Shown here: positions 1 to 6,718 of the stretch, in pieces | How the letters are laid out: each line of letters starts with the position of its first letter | Position numbering within the stretch: position 1 is the first letter of the stretch | Position numbers and translations under genes: made by a program | Notes under the pieces: generated by a model | Database searches by the model: none | The model's input: the letters and a program-made list of their open reading frames with translations, nothing else | What the model was told of the DNA's origin: nothing | Assembly (NCBI GenBank): GCA_002337925.1 | Contig: DDHB01000073.1 | Location: 14,924-28,740 of the forward strand | Length of the DNA: 13,817 bases | Reading direction: 5' to 3' | Origin: Sporomusaceae bacterium UBA1887 | GTDB lineage: Bacteria; Bacillota; Negativicutes; Sporomusales; DSM-15969

Positions 1-30
1 CTCTTATCATACCGTGCTTTTTGCTATTTT

Positions 31-537
31 TTACCGCTGCATCTCTAACTGGCTCTTAATCATTGGCTTAATTCCACCACTGGCCAGGATATTCATTACA
101 TACTCAGACATAGGCTGCGCCTGGGCAGCTTCACCCGTTGTTTCATTGGTAATTTGGCCTGTTTCAATATTGACGGTTAGCACCTGTCCGCTGGCAACAA
201 TTTTATCAATTCCCGGACAGACAAGTAATGGTACACCCAGATTAATGCTGTTGCGGTAAAAGATACGGCCAAATGACTCGGCTAAAACAGCCCCTACACC
301 GACCGCCTTTAAGGTGATGGCCGCATGTTCTCGGCTGGAACCACAGCCGAAGTTTGTCGAAGCAACAATAATATCGCCCTTGTTAAACTTCTTTACAAAA
401 TCAGGATCGGCGCCCTCCATCGCATGTTTAGCCACATCTTCCACATCGGTCAACTCAACAAATCGTCCTGGATATATTTGATCTGTATCAATATTGGCGC
501 CAAATACATAGGCTTTCCCTGTTGCTGTTTTCTCCAT
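31..537 (-). CDS. IPMI/aconitase-family hydro-lyase, small subunit (LeuD/DmdB-like)
   Basis: This is the swivel-domain small subunit of a two-subunit [4Fe-4S] hydro-lyase, which would pair with the large subunit encoded just upstream to add or remove water on a hydroxy-di/tricarboxylate in the cytoplasm. The 168-residue product has the family hallmarks: the NIDTDQI segment near residues 15-21, NFGCGSSREHA at 62-72, and SFGRIFYRN at 88-96. Its length suits stand-alone archaeal/anaerobe-type LeuD, HacB or DmdB subunits. The start is set by AAGGAG (553..548) about 9-10 nt before ATG 537; an upstream in-frame TTG at 558 lies before this site and is not used. The large-subunit stop codon (551-553) falls within the ribosome site, so the two are translationally coupled. 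The product is annotated as isopropylmalate dehydratase by homology, but no other leucine gene is present. The neighbours (transporter, LarA homologue, sigma-54 regulator) favour a catabolic enzyme such as maleate/citraconate hydratase or dimethylmalate dehydratase. The family is certain; the substrate is not. Confidence 0.93.
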   Translation of the reverse strand: MEKTATGKAYVFGANIDTDQIYPGRFVELTDVEDVAKHAMEGADPDFVKKFNKGDIIVASTNFGCGSSREHAAITLKAVGVGAVLAESFGRIFYRNSINLGVPLLVCPGIDKIVASGQVLTVNIETGQITNETTGEAAQAQPMSEYVMNILASGGIKPMIKSQLEMQR

Positions 538-550
538 TATTAAACACTCC

Positions 551-1804
551 TTAGTCAATATAGTCAGAAGGATCGGTAATTTTTCCTTCTAATGCAGCAG
601 CTGCCACTGCAGCTGGTGATCCCAGGAATATTTCCCCTTTGGTGTGACCCATACGACCAGGAAAATTCCTATTAGTGGAAGTAATGCAGGTTTCGCCGGA
701 AGCCAGCATCCCCTGGTGAGTTCCTAAACAAGCAGCGCAGCCGGGGGTAACGAAGGTTGCCCCCGCCTCTACCAGCGTCTGAATGTAGCCTTTTTGCATG
801 GCTTCTAAAAAAACACCCTTTGAAGCAGGGACAACGACAAAGCGAGTACGGGAGTTTATCTTTTTCCCTGCCAGGATTTTTGCAGCAACTGCAAGATCTT
901 CTACCCTGCCACCAGTACAAGAGCCCAAATAAGCCTGGTCAATCTTCCTGCCAATAAAGGCAGTGACATCCTCTACATTATCAACACTAAAAGGAGCTGC
1001 TAACTGAGGTTTTAACTGCGACACATCAAAAGTATGCTCGGCTGCATATTGGTACCCAGGATCAGTTGTAAAGATTTCATATTCGCGGGTAACTTTTGCT
1101 TTCACAAAATCCATCGTAATTTCATCAGGCTGGATATAGCTGGTTTTTGCGCCCATTTCAGTTGTCATATTGCACATTGCCATTCGTTCAGAAACACTTA
1201 AGTGTTTCAGGGTAGAGCCGGTAAATTCTACGGCTTTATAAACAGCATAATCAGCTCCCAGCTCACCGATTACATGCAAAATAATATCCTTGGCATATAC
1301 CCCTTTCGGTAATTCACCTTCAAAATTAATCCGAATAACTTCAGGGACACGGAACCATAATTTCCCGGTAATTAAAATTGTAGCTAAATCAGTTGCACCT
1401 ACACCGGTACCGAAGGCACCAAACGCACCATGTGTGGTTGTATGCGAGTCGGTTACAATTAATAGCTCACCAGGATAGGATAGCCCGCGATCTGCGAGCA
1501 CTTGATGGCAAACTCCTTCGTCAATATCCATCAGCAAGTCGATGCCCTGATCCCAGCAAAATTCACGGAACTTTTTTTGATTATCAGCCTGCACAATGGT
1601 AGACGCAGGTGCATAATGGTCCATAAACATAATTACCTTGCTTGGATCATGAACTTTTGTACCGCCCATTTCAAAAAAGGATCGTACTGTTTGCAGGTAT
1701 AAGTCATTAATACCAGCCATATCAACAGCACAATTTACGATTTCCCCTGTAGTAACAGACTCTTTCCCTGCCTTTTTAGCAAGTAGCTTTTCGATTGCGT
1801 GCAT
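551..1804 (-). CDS. IPMI/aconitase-family hydro-lyase, large subunit (LeuC/DmdA-like)
   Basis: This is the catalytic, cluster-binding large subunit of an isopropylmalate-isomerase/homoaconitase-type hydro-lyase. The 417-residue product carries the three cluster ligands: Cys296 in GSCTGGR, and Cys356 and Cys359 in the PGCAACLG (CxxC) motif. It also shows MDHYAPA (61-67), TDSHTTTHGAFGAFGTG (118-134) and STNRNFPGRMG (376-386), all typical of the family. The short ~420-residue form matches the split IPMI type 2, HacA and DmdA enzymes rather than long monofunctional aconitase. Two starts are possible. ATG 1813 lies only 2 nt from the AAGGGGG ribosome site (1822..1816), whereas ATG 1804 lies 11 nt away and gives the family-like N-terminus MHAIEKLLAKKAG, so 1804 is preferred. 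It follows the LarA homologue by 22 nt and precedes the small subunit by 13 nt. Whether it acts in leucine synthesis or in hydroxyacid catabolism cannot be read from the motifs; the operon context favours the latter. Confidence 0.93.
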   Translation of the reverse strand: MHAIEKLLAKKAGKESVTTGEIVNCAVDMAGINDLYLQTVRSFFEMGGTKVHDPSKVIMFMDHYAPASTIVQADNQKKFREFCWDQGIDLLMDIDEGVCHQVLADRGLSYPGELLIVTDSHTTTHGAFGAFGTGVGATDLATILITGKLWFRVPEVIRINFEGELPKGVYAKDIILHVIGELGADYAVYKAVEFTGSTLKHLSVSERMAMCNMTTEMGAKTSYIQPDEITMDFVKAKVTREYEIFTTDPGYQYAAEHTFDVSQLKPQLAAPFSVDNVEDVTAFIGRKIDQAYLGSCTGGRVEDLAVAAKILAGKKINSRTRFVVVPASKGVFLEAMQKGYIQTLVEAGATFVTPGCAACLGTHQGMLASGETCITSTNRNFPGRMGHTKGEIFLGSPAAVAAAALEGKITDPSDYID

Positions 1805-1826
1805 TATTTCCATTTCCCCCTTACTT

Positions 1827-3092
1827 TTACTTTAACCGTGGTACTGTTAAGCTTCCTTGCGGCATGATAATAATCCGCGGGTTGGGACCCAATTTGTCAA
1901 ATGCCATTGCCAGCGCTTCTTCGACGTCCTTTGCCGGTGTAAACAGCAAGGACTTTGAAATCTCAGGCTCCAGTGAAGATACCAGGATAAACTCAGCCTT
2001 TTTCATAAGTCTGGTTACTGCATATGCTTTGTGAGCGCCAATTTGAAAATTAGCCCGCAAACTTACCTCCACTTTATCTGCCGTATCATTTTCACGCATG
2101 GTTTTTTCATACAGCTCTGAGCCCGATCCCTCACGGCATTCACCCAGAATAATCACAACACCGCCCTCTTTTACCGCACACCAGGCATTGTCCATTGTTT
2201 TTTGCAACTGGTATATATTAATATCCTTGGGATATCCGCCGCAAGTGGCAATAACCAAATCAGCAGGGTTTTCAATTTGTGCACCGTATACGGTGTCGAC
2301 AAATTTGCAGGCCTCCTTGTGGGCAGTAACAAAATCACCGGCAAATATTTTTAAAAACTCTTTTTTCTCATTGAGGACAGCATTAATGAGAAAAGAAGGA
2401 CGGCACATCTGTACTCCTTCGACCTGATCATGATAGATGGGGTTGCCTTCCAGCTTGCCAATAACAGCATCCGGATCAAACATCATACTGTGATTCTTGC
2501 GGATAGTTTCATAGTAAGCCACTCCAGGCAGCATAGCCTTACGGCCGCCGCCAAAGCCGGCGAAGAAATGATGGACAACACTGCCGGTACATACAATGTG
2601 ATCTGCCTCAACTACCAGTTTGTTAAAAGATACAGGCGTACCGCGGGAAGTAGTTCCAAAGTATTTATATTGACTCTCATCGCGACAATCACTGTTGTAC
2701 GTTCTCACACGGGAAGCAACTGCCGGGCCAACCTCGTGGATGATTTCCTCTTCCGTCATTGGCCGATGCGTACCTAAAGCAAAAACAATATACATATCCT
2801 TGTCGGGGATACCCGCCCGATTAAGCTCATCCAATAGGATGGGCATAAAAATATGGCTATTGGCAACACGGGTCGGGTCATTTACGATAAACACCACTGT
2901 TTCGCCAGGCTTTACGATTTGCCCTAAGGGTTGGGTATCAATAGGATTTCTAATTGCCTCCAAAATGGCCTGTTCAGGGTTTTCCAGTGGAACACATTCT
3001 TTAATCTTTAATTCTCCCGCAATTTGAGCAGAATCGAGAGCGAATTTTATTTTCCCTTCGCCATATTTAAGCGAATACTCTACTTTAGACAT
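1827..3092 (-). CDS. LarA-family (DUF2088) nickel-pincer hydroxyacid racemase/epimerase homologue
   Basis: This belongs to the lactate racemase LarA superfamily, which uses a lysine-tethered nickel-pincer nucleotide to move a hydride on and off the carbinol carbon of 2-hydroxyacids. The 421-residue product is close to the ~424 residues of Lactiplantibacillus LarA. By position it keeps the key residues: Asp72 and Arg75 in NDPTR, His109 in GTHRPMTEEE, His175 and cofactor-linking Lys185 in the HHFFAGFGGGRKAMLPG stretch, and the second histidine His201 after TIRKN. The residue equivalent to LarA Ser177 is Ala here, so the substrate may not be lactate. The start ATG 3092 has AAAGGAG (3107..3101) 8 nt upstream; longer reading frames to 3179 would overlap the transporter gene and lack a ribosome site. 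The gene sits between the transporter and the hydro-lyase subunits. No larB, larC or larE cofactor genes lie in the window, so they must be supplied from elsewhere. The family call is strong; the substrate is open. Confidence 0.92.
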   Translation of the reverse strand: MSKVEYSLKYGEGKIKFALDSAQIAGELKIKECVPLENPEQAILEAIRNPIDTQPLGQIVKPGETVVFIVNDPTRVANSHIFMPILLDELNRAGIPDKDMYIVFALGTHRPMTEEEIIHEVGPAVASRVRTYNSDCRDESQYKYFGTTSRGTPVSFNKLVVEADHIVCTGSVVHHFFAGFGGGRKAMLPGVAYYETIRKNHSMMFDPDAVIGKLEGNPIYHDQVEGVQMCRPSFLINAVLNEKKEFLKIFAGDFVTAHKEACKFVDTVYGAQIENPADLVIATCGGYPKDINIYQLQKTMDNAWCAVKEGGVVIILGECREGSGSELYEKTMRENDTADKVEVSLRANFQIGAHKAYAVTRLMKKAEFILVSSLEPEISKSLLFTPAKDVEEALAMAFDKLGPNPRIIIMPQGSLTVPRLK

Positions 3093-3130
3093 GAGCATTG
3101 CTCCTTTCTCATTGGAGTTCCTGCATAAAA

Positions 3131-4531
3131 CTACCACAGTCCCAGCACTTTCCACCAGAATGAACCTAGCCCGACCCAAATAAGCATGTTAATGATTGAA
3201 ATAATAAAGCCTAGTTTCCACCAGGTTGCCTGGTCTACATAGCCCGCCCCAAACAGGATGGGCGCAGGACCGGCCGCATAATGTGTAAGGGACATACACA
3301 GGTTGGACATAAAAGCTAACGCCAGCGCTACCAGATAGGCTGGTGCACCAGCTGCAACCGCTACGGAGGCAAACGCGGCATACATAGCGGTAATATGAGC
3401 TACCAGGCTGGCAAAGCCATAATGGGCATACATATAAACAACTAGCAAAACAATAAACGCCTGCATCCAGGGAACATCGGCGATACTAGCGCCAACAGCC
3501 TTGGCAAACCAGGGAATAAAGCCCAGCTTAGCTAAATAATCAGCCAAACCGATTAAGGCGCCCATCCAAATCAGGGTATCCCAGGCTCCCTTCTCATCAA
3601 GCACATCCTTCCACTCCAGTACTTTGGTAAGCAGCATAACCGACACAGCCAGCATGGCCACAACGGTCGCATCAATACTGGTATACTGAGAAGTACTCCA
3701 GAGCAAAAGCGCTCCAACAAATACACTGGCAACAATCTTTTCTCCCAGCGACATAGGTCCCATTTGCTTCAGCTCTTGGGCCGCAATTGCTTTTGCTTCA
3801 GGTGTTCTGGTTATTTCAGGAGGATAAAACTTGTATAGGAAGTAAGGAACAATAATGAGCGATAGTATACCCGGCACACTGGCTGCCAAAGCCCACAGGC
3901 CCCAGCTGATATTAATGTTCAGTGTTTTAGCCGCCAGCAGCGCAATTAGTGGATTGCCGGCCATTGCAGTCATAAACATAGCAGATGTGATGGTGTTGAC
4001 CTGATAAGCCGTTTGCATCAAGTATGCACCGACTTTCCGGGAAGATGGTCCAGGTTCGGATTGAAAAGCAGATGACAGGCTTTTTACAATCGGAAAAAGA
4101 ATTCCGCCTGCCCTGGCAGTGTTAGAAGGCGTTGCAGGACTGATAATTAAATCACTCAGGGCAATGGTATACCCTAGTTTTAAGGTACTGTCACCCATTG
4201 CATGAATGAGCACATAAGCAATACGCCGCCCCAAACCGGTTTTGATAAAACCTTTGGCAAATAAAAAGGCCGAAACAATCAGCCAAATAGTGCCATTACT
4301 AAATCCCGACAACGCCTCTGCCGGCTTTAGCACCCCTGCAAACGCGGTAAAAGTAACACTGAGAAAGGCCAGTGCACCAATCGGCAGCGGCTGCAGAATA
4401 AAACCCAGGATCGTTGACACAAATATGGCAACAAGGTGCCACGCTTCCGGTTTCAGGCCTGTTGGCACCGGAAAGAACCAAATTGCAGCACCGATCGCAA
4501 GAACAATGAGTCCACGCATTACATTACTCAA
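3131..4531 (-). CDS. DASS/SLC13-family anion (di/tricarboxylate) transporter
   Basis: This is an inner-membrane secondary transporter of the divalent anion:sodium symporter family (CitT, TtdT and SodiT-like). It probably brings the substrate of the downstream enzymes into the cell, possibly in exchange for another dicarboxylate. The 466-residue product is hydrophobic throughout, with roughly 11-13 membrane segments. The N-terminal re-entrant hairpin carries the family SNT motif within SPATPSNTAR (131-140), and the pseudo-symmetric C-terminal hairpin reads SNLCMSLTHYAAGPAP (409-424). The PATPSNTARAGGI version resembles the bacterial CitT/SodiT branch, in which antiport of succinate or of fermentation products is common. 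The start is a TTG at 4531, preceded by AAAGGAGG (4548..4541) with a 9-nt spacer; the in-frame ATG at 4519 is about 21 nt from that site and is unlikely. It is the first gene of the operon, about 33 nt downstream of the predicted sigma-54 start point. The exact substrate is unknown; the context suggests a 2-hydroxydicarboxylate. Confidence 0.92.
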   Translation of the reverse strand: MSNVMRGLIVLAIGAAIWFFPVPTGLKPEAWHLVAIFVSTILGFILQPLPIGALAFLSVTFTAFAGVLKPAEALSGFSNGTIWLIVSAFLFAKGFIKTGLGRRIAYVLIHAMGDSTLKLGYTIALSDLIISPATPSNTARAGGILFPIVKSLSSAFQSEPGPSSRKVGAYLMQTAYQVNTITSAMFMTAMAGNPLIALLAAKTLNINISWGLWALAASVPGILSLIIVPYFLYKFYPPEITRTPEAKAIAAQELKQMGPMSLGEKIVASVFVGALLLWSTSQYTSIDATVVAMLAVSVMLLTKVLEWKDVLDEKGAWDTLIWMGALIGLADYLAKLGFIPWFAKAVGASIADVPWMQAFIVLLVVYMYAHYGFASLVAHITAMYAAFASVAVAAGAPAYLVALALAFMSNLCMSLTHYAAGPAPILFGAGYVDQATWWKLGFIISIINMLIWVGLGSFWWKVLGLW

Positions 4532-4540
4532 CTAGACTAA

Positions 4541-4548
4541 CCTCCTTT
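4541..4548 (-). promoter_or_regulatory. Ribosome binding site deciding a TTG start (transporter)
   Basis: AAAGGAGG on the minus strand is a near-perfect Shine-Dalgarno sequence placed 9 nt before TTG 4531. The next in-frame ATG (4519) is too distant, so this site fixes the TTG as the start of the transporter. Confidence 0.8.
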
Positions 4549-4574
4549 GTTAATAAACTCTCGATCTTACTTAT

Positions 4575-4591
4575 AGCAACTTTCATGCCAA
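4575..4591 (-). promoter_or_regulatory. Sigma-54 (-24/-12) promoter of the transporter-larA-like-hydro-lyase operon
   Basis: The minus strand reads TTGGCATGAAAGTTGCT, against the sigma-54 consensus YTGGCACG-N4-TTGCW. Only one position in the -24 block differs (T for C). The invariant GG (4589-4588) and GC (4577-4576) are separated by the canonical 10 bp. The predicted start point is near 4564, giving a leader of about 33 nt with the ribosome site at 4548..4541. The divergent neighbour encodes a GAFTGA-containing activator, which sigma-54 holoenzyme requires. The motif is read directly; its activity is inferred. Confidence 0.85.
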
Positions 4592-4653
4592 TTTTGTTTT
4601 TTCAGGCAATTAGCGCCTTTCAGCTATTTTGTATTCTGCAGTGCTTCACCAAT

Positions 4654-4663
4654 ACGTTTCATT
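4654..4663 (+). repeat. Direct repeat ACGTTTCATT, copy 1 (candidate activator site)
   Basis: ACGTTTCATT here is repeated exactly at 4782-4791, 128 bp away. This copy lies about 90-100 bp upstream of the predicted sigma-54 start point, within the range used by enhancer-binding proteins. A binding role is only inferred. Confidence 0.35.
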
Positions 4664-4678
4664 GCGTTCTACCATGTA

Positions 4679-4704
4679 GTAATATGTGTCATTTTACAAA
4701 TTAC
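4679..4704. promoter_or_regulatory. Dyad GTAATATGT-N8-ACAAATTAC, candidate enhancer (UAS)
   Basis: Two 9-nt arms are inverted repeats of each other with one mismatch (8 of 9 pairs), separated by 8 nt. The centre is about 127 bp upstream of the predicted sigma-54 start point (near 4564), a usual position for an upstream activator site bound by a dimer of a Fis-type HTH. It also lies 5' of the regulator's own -35 region, so it could serve both directions. The symmetry is seen directly; the function is inferred. Confidence 0.4.
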
Positions 4705-4744
4705 CAGCTCTACCTTTTGCTTCTGGCTATATCATTACTGCTTT

Positions 4745-4773
4745 TTGCATTCTATTTGACAACAACTTATAAT
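4745..4773 (+). promoter_or_regulatory. Sigma-70-type promoter of the PrpR-like regulator
   Basis: TTGCAT (4745-4750) and a perfect TATAAT (4768-4773) are separated by 17 bp. The predicted start point is near 4780, leaving a leader of about 34 nt before ATG 4814. The -35 box matches the consensus at only three positions, so the promoter may be modest or assisted. Confidence 0.6.
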
Positions 4774-4781
4774 CAAAGAAA

Positions 4782-4799
4782 ACGTTTCATTTTGTTTCA
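4782..4799 (+). repeat. ACGTTTCATT copy 2 with tandem GTTTCA, in the regulator leader
   Basis: ACGTTTCATT (4782-4791) repeats the copy at 4654, and GTTTCA recurs 10 bp on (4784-4789 and 4794-4799), one helical turn apart. It lies between the regulator's predicted start point and its ribosome site, where a bound protein would repress. Autoregulation by the regulator is a possibility, not shown. Confidence 0.35.
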
Positions 4800-4813
4800 G
4801 AGGAGAAAGCGCC

Positions 4814-6685
4814 ATGACTCTGATTACTTTTTTAGCTCCTGATACCAGCATGCTGGACAGGGCCCGCAATTTATTTCAAAGTCAGCAGATAGACATTCAG
4901 ATTAAAAAAGGCTTACTGAGCGAAGGGGTTGCAGTTGCCCGGTCACTCATTGCCAACGGCACGGAAATTATTATCACTCGCGGCGGTACTGCCTCCGCTA
5001 TTCGCAATGCCGGACTAGAAGTTATTATTGTTCAAATCCCCATAACTGGCTTTGACATCATCCGTACTGTTGAAAAAGCAAAATTACATGGTCATCGTAT
5101 CGGCGCGGTATCGTTCCCGTCTATTCTTCAGGGAATTGACTGCCTAAGTCCTATCCTCGGCGTAGAGATCTGCTGTTATCCTATTCACAGCGAGGCTGAA
5201 GCAGAAGAACAGGTGCTGCAGGCTTTTCACGATGGTGTCGATGTTGTCATCGGTGGATTTATCACAGCGAAAGTGGCGAAAAATAACAACTTCCCTTATG
5301 AGTTAATCGACAGTGGCGTTGAGGGTATTTTACAGGCAGCTCAGGAAGCAGAGCGAATCGCGCAGGCACGCAATCTGGAAAAAGCCAAAACCAGCCTTTT
5401 TCGGGCAGTACTGGATTATGCCTATGAGGGTATCGTATCTGTGGACAGCGAATGCCGTATTACCTTCTTTAACCCTATTGCCGAACGCATTACCGGTATT
5501 AAGGGCAGCAAAGCGACCGGCAAAAAAATCACCCAGGTCTGGCCGGGGCTTAACTTGGAACAGGTAATGCGTACAGAAAAGGATGACTTAGGTCAGATTC
5601 TTAACATTAATGGTGTCGATGTTCTGTGCAACAAAGTAGCTATCATTGTTAATAACCGCTCTGTAGGTGCCGTTGCGACCTTTCAGGATGTAACCCAGAT
5701 TCAAAAAATGGAGGCTCGCGTACGTCATCGGTTTTATGCGTCCGGACATGTTGCCCACTTACGTTTTACCAATATTATCGGTTCAAGTGATCAGCTCCGG
5801 CAAACGGTGGAAATTGCCAAAGAATATGCCCTCACTCGTTCGTCTATTTTAATCCTGGGTGAGACTGGCACGGGCAAAGAAGTATTTGCCCAGAGCATCC
5901 ACAATTACAGCGACCGCCAAAAGGGGCCGTTTGTTGCAATCAACTGTGCCGCACTTCCCAGTCAAATATTAGAAAGTGAACTTTTTGGCTATGTAGGAGG
6001 AGCCTTTACTGGCGCCAACCAGAAAGGAAAACCAGGTTTATTTGAAGTGGCGCACGGCGGCACCATATTTCTTGATGAAATCGGCGAAATGGAATTTGTC
6101 ACGCAAGGCAAGCTGCTGCGGGTTTTACAGGAAAAAAAGGTTATGCGTTTAGGTAATGACAGTGTCATTCCTGTTGACGTCCGCATTATTGCTGCCTCTA
6201 ATAAGAGCTTAAAAACGCTGGTAAGCGAGAACAAATTCCGGTCTGATTTATATTACCGGCTGAACGTATTACAGCTTCGGCTTCCGCCGCTGCGCAGCCG
6301 TAAAGCAGATATTAAGCCTTTAGCACAGTTTTTTCTAAAAGAACATAGTGGTATTATGAGGCGACCTCTAAAACTCACTCCTTCCGCCATCCAGGCGCTG
6401 ACCAGTTACCCCTGGCCCGGGAATATCCGGGAACTGCAGAACTGCATGGAGCGAGTTATCGCTGTTCATAAGCAGGAAGAAATCGACGGTACCTTTATTA
6501 ATCTGCTGCTCAAGGATCAGGAAGATGTGCCGGTCACGAGCAGTCTTCTTCCTGATGAGGCGACTGAAATCAGCAAAGCCCTGGCACTGACAAAAGGGCG
6601 ATATGCCGATGCCGCTAAACTCCTCGGCATAAGCCGCTCTACTCTCTGGCGCAAACTGAAACGATTCAACGCAAAACAAAACTGA
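4814..6685 (+). CDS. Sigma-54-dependent activator, PrpR_N-PAS-AAA+-Fis HTH
   Basis: This is an enhancer-binding protein that would remodel sigma-54 RNA polymerase at the divergent operon promoter in response to a small molecule. In the 623-residue product, residues ~5-185 match a PrpR_N sensory domain (the type that binds 2-methylcitrate-like effectors in propionate regulators). Residues ~195-300 form a PAS domain (from LDYAYEGIVSVD). The AAA+ core spans ~318-545, with Walker A GETGTGKE (349-356), the sigma-54 contact loop GAFTGA (396-401), Walker B GGTIFLDE (415-422) and the RSDLYYRLN arginine-finger region (476-484). A Fis-type HTH occupies ~586-618. The start ATG 4814 follows AGAGGAG by about 8 nt. 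It is divergent from the transporter operon and ends in a strong terminator. The effector is probably a carboxylate handled by that operon. The domain order is clear; the ligand is inferred. Confidence 0.95.
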   Translation: MTLITFLAPDTSMLDRARNLFQSQQIDIQIKKGLLSEGVAVARSLIANGTEIIITRGGTASAIRNAGLEVIIVQIPITGFDIIRTVEKAKLHGHRIGAVSFPSILQGIDCLSPILGVEICCYPIHSEAEAEEQVLQAFHDGVDVVIGGFITAKVAKNNNFPYELIDSGVEGILQAAQEAERIAQARNLEKAKTSLFRAVLDYAYEGIVSVDSECRITFFNPIAERITGIKGSKATGKKITQVWPGLNLEQVMRTEKDDLGQILNINGVDVLCNKVAIIVNNRSVGAVATFQDVTQIQKMEARVRHRFYASGHVAHLRFTNIIGSSDQLRQTVEIAKEYALTRSSILILGETGTGKEVFAQSIHNYSDRQKGPFVAINCAALPSQILESELFGYVGGAFTGANQKGKPGLFEVAHGGTIFLDEIGEMEFVTQGKLLRVLQEKKVMRLGNDSVIPVDVRIIAASNKSLKTLVSENKFRSDLYYRLNVLQLRLPPLRSRKADIKPLAQFFLKEHSGIMRRPLKLTPSAIQALTSYPWPGNIRELQNCMERVIAVHKQEEIDGTFINLLLKDQEDVPVTSSLLPDEATEISKALALTKGRYADAAKLLGISRSTLWRKLKRFNAKQN

Positions 6686-6714
6686 GGCAGCATAAGCTGC
6701 CTCAGTTTTGTTTT
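6673..6714. terminator. Bidirectional intrinsic terminator between convergent genes
   Basis: A 19-bp perfect stem (6673-6691 with 6696-6714) closes a 4-nt ATAA loop. The core is ACTGAGGCAGC/GCTGCCTCAGT, flanked by A-rich and T-rich arms, so either strand gives a GC stem followed by TTTTGTTTT. It contains the regulator's TGA stop (6683-6685) and ends 4 nt from the MerR gene stop, so it serves both converging transcripts. Confidence 0.93.
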
Positions 6715-6718
6715 AACC

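Noticed and set aside
1..10. ATG on the minus strand at position 10, a possible next gene after the small subunit
   Set aside because: Only three codons are visible and no convincing ribosome site precedes it, so no gene can be supported.
31..1804. Assignment of the hydro-lyase pair as leucine-biosynthetic leuCD
   Set aside because: No leuA, leuB or other leucine gene is present, and the operon contains a transporter, a LarA homologue and a sigma-54 activator; only the enzyme family is supported.
4756..4773. TTGACA near the regulator promoter as its -35 box
   Set aside because: It lies only 6 bp from TATAAT; TTGCAT at 4745 gives the proper 17-bp spacing.
4782..4799. Possible CcpA cre site around the ACGTTTCATT repeat
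   Set aside because: The spacing between the TG and CG elements is one base short of the cre consensus on either strand.
4585..4842. Plus-strand open frame of 85 codons across the divergent control region
   Set aside because: It overlaps the sigma-54 promoter, the regulator promoter and the regulator's start, and lacks a ribosome site and protein-like composition.
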